Of a stretch of DNA of 64,000 bases, positions 1 through 7,785 are shown piece after piece; within the stretch, counting starts at the first letter, position 1; each line of letters opens with the position of its first letter. The DNA is from Vibrio crassostreae (GTDB taxonomy: Bacteria; Pseudomonadota; Gammaproteobacteria; Enterobacterales; Vibrionaceae): contig NZ_AP025477.1 of assembly GCF_024347415.1 (NCBI RefSeq), positions 1,798,001 through 1,862,000 on the forward strand, given 5' to 3'. The notes beneath the pieces are model-generated. The model saw only the letters and a list, made by a program, of their open reading frames with translations. It did not search any database and was not told where the DNA came from. Position numbers and translations under genes: made by a program.

Positions 1-1
1 C

Positions 2-2713
2 CTGCCGAAAGACATTGATTCGCCGCCAGTTGTGACTCAGCAGAAAACCTCTTCTTTGGATGTGTATCACTTTGGTGTGAGCCTATCAGAAAGCAACACC
101 GATCCCGCTTCATTGCAGCACTACGCGTATCAGTTAGAAAAGAGAATCAACAACCTTGGTGGCGTAGGTTCTATCAAGCTTTCTGGTTTTAATGAGCGAG
201 AGTTTTGGGTTGAAGTAGACCCTGAAAAAGCACGCCGTTACCAAGTCGCCTTTGATGATATCAGCACCGCGATCGAGCAGCACAACCTGTCGCAGTCGGG
301 CGGATTTGTTGAATCATGGAGCCAAGAGCAGAAGATCGTCACCATGACTAAAGTGGCGTCGGTCGATGATGTGTCTAACATCGTGATTAAGGCGCTGGAT
401 TCTGGTCAAGTCGTTCGCGTGTCTGATGTAGCGAACGTTATCGATACTTTCGCGCGAGCAACAGAAGATCCGGTGATGAGCGGTAAGCCTGCGGTGATTT
501 TCTCTATCACAAACAGTGGTAGTGCCGATGTAACTGCTACTATCGACAGTATCAAGGCTCTGTTAGACCAAGAAAGCGAACGCACTGGCGGAAAATTCAT
601 CTTCCAAACAAGTCTAGATCTTGGTAAAGACATGGGCGAGAAGTTCTCTATCGTGGCAACCAACGGTGCGATAGGTTTAGTGCTGGTTCTACTGATCTTG
701 AGCATGATCCTACAACGTCGTGTCGCTTTCTGGGTGTCGGTTTCTATTCCGTTTTGTGTGTTTGGTGTGATGATCGTTTTGCCTATTATGGGGCTTAATT
801 TAGACAGCATCACGTTGGCTGCACTGCTGTTGGTGATAGGCATTATCGTCGACGATTCAGTGATCATTGCCGAAAGTATTTTCCAAGAAAAGGAAGCGGG
901 TAAAAAGGGTGTTGATGCTGCGGTATCTGGAACGCTAAAGGTGATTAAGCCGTTGATGGCGAGCCTAGTGACCACTGCCTTAGTGTTTATCCCAATGATG
1001 TTTATTCCTGGCACCATGGGCAAGGCGGTTGCGGTGATTCCGATTACCGTTATTGCAGCACTTGTGTTCTCATTCATTGAATGTACTCTCACGCTGCCTG
1101 CACACTTAGCCTCTGCGAAAGAGAGCAGCTCAAAGGCGCAAAAAAAGGATCGATTTGAATGGATAGCGAACCACTACCTTTCGCTGCTCAATCTCGCTCT
1201 GAACTATAAGAAGTCAGTGATTGCATTGGCGTTAGTTGGATTCGCCATTTCTGGTTTTTTAGTCTCTTCGTTGAAAGTGGATATCTTCCCGACAGAAGCG
1301 GGAAAATACATTGAGGTGTATACCGAAGTTAAGGCTGGCACTCCGCTAAGCAAGGTGCGAGAAGCCCATCAGTCGATAGAGCAAGCGATTGAATCCCTGC
1401 CAGAAACGGAACTGGTCAGCTACGAATTGGTTTATTCATCACCAGTATCACAGGGCACTATTAACCTGACGAACTTTGATCAGCGTAGCCGTTCAGCTGA
1501 GCAGATCATTGCATCACTGAATGAAGAGCTAGCGCAGTTGTCAGGTGACATGTTCATCAAGTTCTCAATTGATGCTGGTGGTCCGCCTCCCGGTGAGCCT
1601 GTTGAGGTTCGAGTGCTTGGTGGAACAGAGAGTGAACGCAACCAAACCGTTGAGCTAGTGATGGCTTGGCTCGAAGATTACCAAGGCGTGACCAGCATCA
1701 ACCACAGTGAGGCACTGAAAGATCCTCAACTAAATATTGTTCCTCAATATCACTGGTTGGCGAAATACAATTTGACGGTGAGTGATTTATCGAATGCGCT
1801 GCGTGTAGGATTTGATGGTAACAGCGTGACATCCACGTGGCTCGGGGATCAAGAAGTTGATATTCGAGTGGTATTGGACGAGCAATTTCGTGACCTTGAA
1901 AAGTTGAAGACCACTAAAATCTACACGGCCGATGGACAGCAAGTACCGTTGAGTCGCTTGGCTATGGTTGAGCAGATAGAAATCCCGCGACTCATCAAGC
2001 ACTACAATGGTGAGCGCGAAGTTACGGTATCCGCTGCATTGTCTGATGAAAGCATTAGTCCAGTCGCATTAGCCGATGAGCTAGTCACAGAGCTTACAGG
2101 TCAATACCCATCAAGCGTGACGATTAACGTAGGCGGTGAAGCTGAAAGCACCAACGAGACGATGAGTGGCTTTATGGTGGTGTTCCCTGCAGCGATGGTG
2201 GCGATCTACTTTGTATTGGCGGTAATGTTCAACTCATTACTTCAACCACTGCTCATTATGGCGGTTATCCCGTTTGCGATCATGGCTTCGTTGATGGCAT
2301 TGGTCGTACACATGCAGCCGATGTCTCTGTTTGGACTGATTGGCGTACTTGGAATGACGGGTGTTGTGGTTAATAATTCTTTGGTGCTGATTAACCGAAT
2401 CAACGAATTAAGAATTGAAGGTCTGAACGCGATAGATGCAGTGACTCAAGCTGCGGTCAGTCGTCTGCGTCCGATTGTGATGACATCGCTGACCACGGTG
2501 GCTGGTTTGCTGCCTCTCGCCTACGGGTTAGGGGGAACGGATGTGTTTATGGGGCCAATGTCGCTTACGCTGGGCTATGGTCTGTTGTTCTCATTGCCTG
2601 TCGTACTTTTGGTGATTCCTGCTATGTATGCGTTGTTCTTTTCTAAAGGCTCGGATTCGAGAACTGAGGACAGTTTGCACGTTGAGAACACGTTAAACGC
2701 CAAGGAGTCATGA
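2..2713 (+). CDS. RND-family efflux transporter, 5' end outside window
   Basis: Inner-membrane proton-driven efflux pump subunit of the AcrB/MexB/HAE-1 type. The reading frame is open from base 2, so the gene begins before the window. The first in-frame GTG at 32 is not a convincing start, because RND pumps are usually about 1020-1050 residues and only about 900 are here. Visible are a transmembrane block of the first half (around residues 215-365 counted from that GTG), the conserved acidic pair in a GIIVDDSVI segment of TM4, a second porter domain and a C-terminal TM block with GVVVNNSLVLINR. The partner membrane-fusion protein should lie upstream. The first part of the porter domain and TM1 are missing only because of the window edge. 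Confidence 0.93.
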   Translation: MPKDIDSPPVVTQQKTSSLDVYHFGVSLSESNTDPASLQHYAYQLEKRINNLGGVGSIKLSGFNEREFWVEVDPEKARRYQVAFDDISTAIEQHNLSQSGGFVESWSQEQKIVTMTKVASVDDVSNIVIKALDSGQVVRVSDVANVIDTFARATEDPVMSGKPAVIFSITNSGSADVTATIDSIKALLDQESERTGGKFIFQTSLDLGKDMGEKFSIVATNGAIGLVLVLLILSMILQRRVAFWVSVSIPFCVFGVMIVLPIMGLNLDSITLAALLLVIGIIVDDSVIIAESIFQEKEAGKKGVDAAVSGTLKVIKPLMASLVTTALVFIPMMFIPGTMGKAVAVIPITVIAALVFSFIECTLTLPAHLASAKESSSKAQKKDRFEWIANHYLSLLNLALNYKKSVIALALVGFAISGFLVSSLKVDIFPTEAGKYIEVYTEVKAGTPLSKVREAHQSIEQAIESLPETELVSYELVYSSPVSQGTINLTNFDQRSRSAEQIIASLNEELAQLSGDMFIKFSIDAGGPPPGEPVEVRVLGGTESERNQTVELVMAWLEDYQGVTSINHSEALKDPQLNIVPQYHWLAKYNLTVSDLSNALRVGFDGNSVTSTWLGDQEVDIRVVLDEQFRDLEKLKTTKIYTADGQQVPLSRLAMVEQIEIPRLIKHYNGEREVTVSAALSDESISPVALADELVTELTGQYPSSVTINVGGEAESTNETMSGFMVVFPAAMVAIYFVLAVMFNSLLQPLLIMAVIPFAIMASLMALVVHMQPMSLFGLIGVLGMTGVVVNNSLVLINRINELRIEGLNAIDAVTQAAVSRLRPIVMTSLTTVAGLLPLAYGLGGTDVFMGPMSLTLGYGLLFSLPVVLLVIPAMYALFFSKGSDSRTEDSLHVENTLNAKES

Positions 2714-2802
2714 AACGCGGTTTTGTGACCCGTTGTGCAATAACTCATTTAACTTGAAATCGGTTCGATTAGGTATGCCATTTCATTTAAATAACAGGTT
2801 AT

Positions 2803-2832
2803 AGTGTCGCAAAAATTAGCGACACTTATTGT
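2803..2832 (+). terminator. Hairpin, possible terminator after the RND gene
   Basis: Perfect 8-bp inverted repeat AGTGTCGC/GCGACACT with an 8-nt A/T loop, followed by a weak T-rich tail (TATTGTTCTT). It lies 90 bp after the pump gene and 80 bp before the next start, so it may end the pump transcript or sit in the leader of the next gene. Confidence 0.45.
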
Positions 2833-2907
2833 TCTTAGAAGTGAATAGCTCAGAACACCAAAGTGAAGCTTCTAACAATATTACACGCACAACATATAGG
2901 TTTAGCA

Positions 2908-4344
2908 ATGACGCTTAAAAGCTTGGCATGCACCATCAGCGCAGTTCTACTGGCAGGCTGTGGTTCGACGGTCGCGACTCAAACATACAACGCCGATCTG
3001 ATCATCACCAATGGACAGGTTCTAACAATCAACTCTGAAATGGATGTGATTGAAGACGGTGTGGTAGTCGTTAAAGATGACCAGATTATCGCAGTCGGTA
3101 ATGAGGATTTGATTACTCAATATCGCGCTGAAAAGGTGATTGATGCTCAAGACGGGATTGTTATGCCGGGCATGGTCAATGCTCACAACCACCTACCTAT
3201 GATTGCATTTCGTGGTTTAGGCGAAGAGGGTATTTCGAATCGCCTGTTTGCGTACTTCTTCCCGCTAGAAGCCGAAAAGCTTAGCCGTGAACTGATTTAC
3301 AACGCGACTAAGCTTGGCTCTATCGAGTTGGCGCAAAGTGGTGTAACAACTTACGCTGACATGTATTACCACATGGATGAAATGGCAAAGGCGACCAAAG
3401 AAGTCGGCCTGCGCGCCGTGCTCGGTGAAACCGTGATTAAATTCCCTGTGGTTGATGCCAAAGAACCTTATGGCGGCATCGAGTATGCCAAGGGCTTTAT
3501 CGAGCAGTACAAAAACGATGAGTTAATCACACCCGCTTATGCACCACATGCGGTGTACACCGTGAGCAAAGACAAGCTGCAAGAAATCAATAAACTGTCG
3601 GCTCAATACGATGTACCTGTGTTGATTCACGTTGCTGAATTCCCGAATGAAGAAAAGCGCATCAAGGACGAAACCAAAGCGGCATCACCAGTCGAATACA
3701 TGTACGAAATTGGTGTGTTGGATGAGCGAGTCGTGATTGCGCACGGTATCCACCTTTCAGAGAACGACCAAAAGCTATTGAAACAGGCCGATGCGGGTAT
3801 CTCATACAATCCAATGGCTAATGCCAAGGGTGCGACGGGAATCGCACCTGCGTGGGAGATGTACCGTGCTGATATGCGAATCGGTTTGGGCACAGACGGT
3901 CCTATGAGCTCGAACCAAGTCGATATCATGCGTACGCTAAGTTACGCAGCAAACATGCAACGCTTAAAGCATTCTGACCGTACGATCATGATTCCTGAGC
4001 AGGTGATTGAGATGGCAACATTGGGTGGTGCGAAAGCCCTACATATGGAAGACCAAATCGGTTCTCTTGAAGCAGGTAAGAAAGCAGACATCGTGATTGT
4101 AGAGACAACATCGGCGAACATGATGCCAAATTACGACCCATACGCGACCTTGGTTTACCAAGCGAATCCGAGCAACATCGACACCACTATTGTTAACGGT
4201 CAAATCGTAATGGAAAATCGAGTGATGCAAACCGTTCAACTGGATGAAATACGCCAGAGCGTCGATGAGTTTGAAACAGATATTAAAGCGTTTGCCAAAG
4301 AGCTTTCTAAGAAAGCGATTAAGTCGAAGAGCTTGATGGATTAG
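2908..4344 (+). CDS. Lipoprotein amidohydrolase, MtaD/SAH deaminase-like
   Basis: Metal-dependent hydrolase of the amidohydrolase superfamily, closest in motif pattern to 5-methylthioadenosine/S-adenosylhomocysteine deaminases and the TrzN/AtzA group. Metal-ligand motifs seen: NAHNHLP, HVAE, AHGIHLSEND and GTDGPMSSN. I chose ATG 2908 over the upstream GTG 2863. It has a TAGG ribosome site 7 nt upstream and makes the product start with a classic lipoprotein signal (MTLKSLACTISAVLLAGC, lipobox LAGC, Cys18). Glycine at +2 predicts outer-membrane sorting. A lipid-anchored, periplasm-facing nucleoside deaminase is unusual because characterised relatives are cytosolic. The substrate is not certain; another aminohydrolase activity is possible. 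Confidence 0.85.
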   Translation: MTLKSLACTISAVLLAGCGSTVATQTYNADLIITNGQVLTINSEMDVIEDGVVVVKDDQIIAVGNEDLITQYRAEKVIDAQDGIVMPGMVNAHNHLPMIAFRGLGEEGISNRLFAYFFPLEAEKLSRELIYNATKLGSIELAQSGVTTYADMYYHMDEMAKATKEVGLRAVLGETVIKFPVVDAKEPYGGIEYAKGFIEQYKNDELITPAYAPHAVYTVSKDKLQEINKLSAQYDVPVLIHVAEFPNEEKRIKDETKAASPVEYMYEIGVLDERVVIAHGIHLSENDQKLLKQADAGISYNPMANAKGATGIAPAWEMYRADMRIGLGTDGPMSSNQVDIMRTLSYAANMQRLKHSDRTIMIPEQVIEMATLGGAKALHMEDQIGSLEAGKKADIVIVETTSANMMPNYDPYATLVYQANPSNIDTTIVNGQIVMENRVMQTVQLDEIRQSVDEFETDIKAFAKELSKKAIKSKSLMD

Positions 4345-4386
4345 GCTCATTTAGCGTTCAATGTTACTTGTCAATTGTGCTTAATC

Positions 4387-4430
4387 AGAACTGACGGGTG
4401 GTTAGGTTACCGTCAGTTCTATCATCTGTT
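4387..4430 (+). terminator. Hairpin downstream of amidohydrolase gene
   Basis: 11-bp perfect stem AGAACTGACGG/CCGTCAGTTCT with a 12-nt loop. The T-tract (CTGTTTTT) starts a few bases after the stem, so termination efficiency is uncertain. Confidence 0.5.
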
Positions 4431-4512
4431 TTTCTGGAAGAATTGCTCACGGTTTACGGTTAAAGCTCGTTTGGATACTGGTTTTGAATGTGACCAATCT
4501 TCAAGTTGAACC

Positions 4513-4570
4513 GTGATACATCGAATGTACCACAATACTTTTTACTCATTGAATACCTCAGTTTTATAGT
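4513..4570 (+). promoter_or_regulatory. Operator palindrome and -10 box of kdgM-family porin gene
   Basis: GTGATAC-N7-GTACCAC at 4513-4533 is an inverted repeat with one mismatch. A near-identical site lies before the PTS operon (6210-6230). A -10-like TATAGT is at 4565-4570, 31 nt after the palindrome; the -35 region (TTACTC) is weak. The layout fits an activator bound next to the -35. The most likely protein is the RpiR regulator encoded at 5483-6127 (inference). Confidence 0.6.
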
Positions 4571-4618
4571 GGCGGCGACGTAAAAACTCGTCCCTCTAAT
4601 AAAATATAAAGGTTGAAA

Positions 4619-5362
4619 ATGAAAACCCAAGTCCTACTTTGTTCTACTCTTATTGCCCTTTCTTCAATGCCTACTTTTGCCGGAGAAACCAAGTTAGATG
4701 TGCGTTTTGGTCATAACACGGCATCTGATATTCGTGATAGCCGTGTCAAATTCATGCATACTTTTGATACAGGTTTCTACTTTAGTGCGGAGGCTGCTCA
4801 GATACATAATGATGGTTACTTTGCCGGTAATGATTCAAACGATGAAGATAAAAATGGTCTAAAAGCAGCCGCTCAAGAATTTGAAGCAACTTACAAATTT
4901 GAAATTAATGACCAGTGGTATTGGGCTCCAGGTCTGGTGACGGTCACCGCTCCAAACTGGACGGAATATCGCCCTTATCTAAAGTTGGGAACAAGCTTCG
5001 AAAATGGCGTGTCTTTAACTGGTCGTTACCGTTACAACTGGTCTAACGATGCAAATGGCAAAGACTATCTAGACGGCAGCGGCACGACTCGTGGCGCGTC
5101 TAATCAGTTTGATATCTGGCTATCAAAAAGCTTTGGTGACGTAGGTTTAATGTATAACCCTCGTTATCGTTATCAAGATGGCGTCGATCAAGGGACGGGT
5201 CGTGACGATTATTGGGAACACACGATAATGGTTAACTACCAGATTAATGAAACTTGGACACCATACATGGAGCTTGTCTCTGTCGATGAAACTTACGTGG
5301 ATTCTAATGGTAATCGAGAAAATGACTATGCGGTGCGTCTAGGGTTTGTCATGAACCTTTAA
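4619..5362 (+). CDS. KdgM-family outer-membrane porin
   Basis: Small (247-residue) monomeric porin of the oligogalacturonate-specific KdgM/NanC family, which passes acidic oligosaccharides through the outer membrane. It has a Sec signal peptide ending around TFAGE and a mature part rich in alternating beta-strand patterns. It ends in the motif RLGFVMNL, an aromatic/hydrophobic outer-membrane C-terminus. ATG 4619 is chosen over TTG 4613 because AAAGG lies 6 nt upstream. A bidirectional terminator separates it from the convergent regulator gene. Sharing of the palindrome with the PTS operon suggests that it imports the anionic glycerate glycosides used there rather than pectin fragments. That substrate is inference. 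Confidence 0.88.
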   Translation: MKTQVLLCSTLIALSSMPTFAGETKLDVRFGHNTASDIRDSRVKFMHTFDTGFYFSAEAAQIHNDGYFAGNDSNDEDKNGLKAAAQEFEATYKFEINDQWYWAPGLVTVTAPNWTEYRPYLKLGTSFENGVSLTGRYRYNWSNDANGKDYLDGSGTTRGASNQFDIWLSKSFGDVGLMYNPRYRYQDGVDQGTGRDDYWEHTIMVNYQINETWTPYMELVSVDETYVDSNGNRENDYAVRLGFVMNL

Positions 5363-5427
5363 TTTAGCCGTTCTAGAACAAGCTATGTCCTTGAACATAT
5401 ATCGATTCTTGGGTATGTGTGGAATCC

Positions 5428-5457
5428 AAAAGAGCAGCCATTGAGCTGCTCTTTTTT
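5428..5457 (+). terminator. Intrinsic terminator after the porin gene
   Basis: Stem AAAAGAGCAGC/GCTGCTCTTTT with loop CATTGA, followed on the + strand by a T-run. The A-run on the other side makes it potentially bidirectional, serving the convergent regulator gene too. Confidence 0.88.
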
Positions 5458-5482
5458 GTTTGAGAGAACTGAAAGGTTGATA

Positions 5483-6127
5483 TTAAAAAGTCAGCAGTTC
5501 TTTACCTATTTGATCAATGATTTGCAATGTGTGTATCTGAGACTCCCTGCCATACAAAGAAATACCATCTACCTGCTCCTCCAACGCGACGTTTAAGTGA
5601 CAAACTTGGTCGAGAGTTGATCCATTGTGGCTTATCCCTAGTACCTTGAGCCCTTTTCGTTTTGCATTCTGTGCCATTTCTATCACAGCATTAGTCTCGC
5701 CAGATTTACTGATAAGCAGCAGGGTGCCGAGCTCAGCTCTAGTCAGTTGATGTATGTCTGTGATCACCAGATGAGGCACATTGGCTAACGACAGAAATCG
5801 AGAAAGATAGCTGACACTCACGATGGACGCGCCACGTGAGTATAAATACACCACTGGTGACGACTTGAGTGTATTGGCTACACCAATAATCTGTTGCAGG
5901 TTCGTTTCATTCGACGGTTCAGTTACTTGCTGTTTTAGCTCGCTTGCTAACTTGTAACGTAGCTCCGTATAGCTTGCGTAACCCATCTTTTTACAGACAC
6001 GGTTCACCGAAGTTGTGGTCGTTAAAGCTTTATTTGCAATGGTTTTGGCGGAAATATCTTGAAGCTCACTGGCGTGGCTGATCAAGTATTCATAAATCGC
6101 ACGTTCTATACCTTGAAATGTGTTCAT
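5483..6127 (-). CDS. RpiR/MurR-family regulator with SIS domain
   Basis: Transcription regulator of 214 residues. The N-terminal HTH_6 domain (about residues 1-77, with the DISAKTIANKALTTTTSVNR recognition region) is followed by a SIS sugar-phosphate-binding domain (about 90-210, including YSRGASI and SKSGETNAV). It is shorter than the usual ~280 residues but both domains are present. It is divergent from the PTS operon at 6299 and convergent with the porin gene, with the palindrome GTGATAC-N7-GTACCAC before both of those targets. The likely ligand is a phosphosugar made by the pathway, for example a 6-phospho-mannosylglycerate or mannose-6-phosphate (inference). E. coli uses a GntR protein, MngR, for the comparable mngAB genes, so the regulator has been swapped here. 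Confidence 0.88.
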   Translation of the reverse strand: MNTFQGIERAIYEYLISHASELQDISAKTIANKALTTTTSVNRVCKKMGYASYTELRYKLASELKQQVTEPSNETNLQQIIGVANTLKSSPVVYLYSRGASIVSVSYLSRFLSLANVPHLVITDIHQLTRAELGTLLLISKSGETNAVIEMAQNAKRKGLKVLGISHNGSTLDQVCHLNVALEEQVDGISLYGRESQIHTLQIIDQIGKELLTF

Positions 6128-6204
6128 TGCTCTCAGCTATTATTGAATAGGCTATCAATATTACGCGGGAAAACGAGAAAAATACCATGACTTCAATCAC
6201 AGAT

Positions 6205-6266
6205 GTATCGTGATACGTCACTTGTACCACGAAACTGTGTCGTCATACATTCCAGCTTCATATACT
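6205..6266 (+). promoter_or_regulatory. Operator palindrome and promoter of PTS/mannosidase operon
   Basis: GTGATAC-N7-GTACCAC at 6210-6230 matches the porin site at 4513-4533. A second, overlapping small palindrome GTATC-GT-GATAC is at 6205-6216. A -10-like TATACT lies at 6261-6266, 30 nt after the main palindrome, with a poor -35 (TGTCGT). The spacing is conserved with the porin promoter to within 1 nt. Confidence 0.6.
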
Positions 6267-6298
6267 GGCTGCAGTTGATAATTACAAGGTACTAAACC

Positions 6299-7702
6299 AT
6301 GGCTAAGAAAAAACTGGTTGCAGTGACCGCCTGCCCTACAGGCATTGCACATACTTTCATGGCAGCTAAAAAAATTCAGAGTTGGGCTGAGAAGCAAGGC
6401 TATGAGGTTAAGGTGGAAACTCAAGGTAGCGATGGTGTTAAGAACAAACTAACGGCACATGACATCGCCACTGCCGACGGTGTTGTATTAGCAGTAGACG
6501 TGCCAATTATGGATATGGAGCGTTTTGACAATGCGAACCCACTTCAAGTTCGTACTCAAGAGCTCATTAAGCGTGTCGACGATTTACTCCCTACCGTTTT
6601 CTTACGTGGTAAAGAGAAATCGGATGCGGACGTTGAGATTCATGATGAGAAACGATCGGCTTACCAAGTTGCGATAGGCCACATTATGACAGGTATCAGC
6701 TACATGTTACCTGTGGTGGTATTGGGTGGCTTGCTGATGGCCGTGGCGAAAATTACTGGTGAGTTTGTTGATATCTCGGGTACGCCAATTGAGACTCTGG
6801 ATAAGCTTGGTTTTATGACGATCAAGTTTATGTACCCAATCTTTGCTGGTTACCTAGCCTATTCGATTGCGGGGAAACCAGCCCTGATTCCTGCCTTCAT
6901 TGGCGGTTTGATGACAGACGAGCCGTACAAACGATTTTTCGACTTGGAAGGTTGGGCTCCCTCAGGCTTCTTTGGCGCGATAGCGATTGGCTTCATCGTC
7001 GGCTATTTGGTTCGCTATCTAAATGATGTTATTCGGGTAAGAACCGATCTTACAACGTTGAAAACTATGCTGTTAGTGCCTGCAGTGACGGGTGTGGTCA
7101 TGGTGTTAACGATGGAGTACGCGATTAACCCATTCTTTGGTGCACTTAATCTCGCAATGGTCCATTTCTTTACTGAAGCCGGTGACGCAGGCCGAGGTAT
7201 CTACTCAATGGTGATAGCTGCCGGAACGGCATTTGATTTAGGTGGTCCGATAAATAAAGCTGCTGGTTCGGTTGCACTAGGCCTCAATGGTATGAGTGAA
7301 GGCTTTGACCTAATAGCGCGTGAGCTCGGCATCGTGATTCCACCTATCGGAGTTGGTTTAGCGGCGATGTTAGATGGCAAATTCCGCAAACGTGTGTTTA
7401 CTCCAGAAGAACAAACCGTAGGTAAAACTTCTTTAATGCTTGGCATGATCGGTATTTCAGAAGGTGCAATTCCGTTCATTCTTAAGAACCCTAAGATGAT
7501 TCCAATCATGATCCTTGGCTCAGTTATAGGCACTCAATTAGCTGTGGTTCTTAATGTTTTCCAAAGCTTGCCTCTACCCGCTGTTTGGGGGTGGTTCCTG
7601 TCTTCAGACCCAATTAGCTACACATTATCTGTATTCGTTGGTTCAGGGTTTATAGCGATAGCACTCTTGCTGTGTACGAAACCTCAGCCGAGCAATGCCT
7701 AA
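6299..7702 (+). CDS. PTS fructose-type EIIBC component
   Basis: Phosphotransferase permease: the EIIB domain (about residues 1-105, phosphorylated Cys12 in TACPTGIAHTFMAA) is followed by a membrane EIIC domain (about 120-460) with several hydrophobic helices and the GLMTDEPYKRFF and GGPINKAAG loops of the fructose superfamily. In E. coli MngA (2-O-alpha-mannosyl-D-glycerate PTS) EIIA is fused at the N-terminus. Here EIIA is a separate gene at 12159. It is first gene of the operon and is followed directly by the mannosidase. It is predicted to import and phosphorylate an alpha-mannosyl/glucosyl glycerate, but another hexoside cannot be excluded. Confidence 0.9.
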   Translation: MAKKKLVAVTACPTGIAHTFMAAKKIQSWAEKQGYEVKVETQGSDGVKNKLTAHDIATADGVVLAVDVPIMDMERFDNANPLQVRTQELIKRVDDLLPTVFLRGKEKSDADVEIHDEKRSAYQVAIGHIMTGISYMLPVVVLGGLLMAVAKITGEFVDISGTPIETLDKLGFMTIKFMYPIFAGYLAYSIAGKPALIPAFIGGLMTDEPYKRFFDLEGWAPSGFFGAIAIGFIVGYLVRYLNDVIRVRTDLTTLKTMLLVPAVTGVVMVLTMEYAINPFFGALNLAMVHFFTEAGDAGRGIYSMVIAAGTAFDLGGPINKAAGSVALGLNGMSEGFDLIARELGIVIPPIGVGLAAMLDGKFRKRVFTPEEQTVGKTSLMLGMIGISEGAIPFILKNPKMIPIMILGSVIGTQLAVVLNVFQSLPLPAVWGWFLSSDPISYTLSVFVGSGFIAIALLLCTKPQPSNA

Positions 7703-7785
7703 GTAGGCTGCCTCATTATTCAAAATTAGAGAGGGGGAGTAAGTACTTCTCCTTCATTCAAATTAAGACAAGTCGAGATAAATCA

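Noticed and set aside
406..1092. 228-codon frame on the minus strand inside the RND gene
   Set aside because: It lies wholly within a strong conserved gene and its product has no recognisable domain; a shadow frame.
2803..2826. Possible SAH-type riboswitch before the deaminase gene
   Set aside because: Only a simple hairpin is present; no conserved riboswitch core could be found.
2863..2907. GTG start giving a longer amidohydrolase
   Set aside because: It would bury the lipoprotein signal, and ATG 2908 has the better ribosome site.
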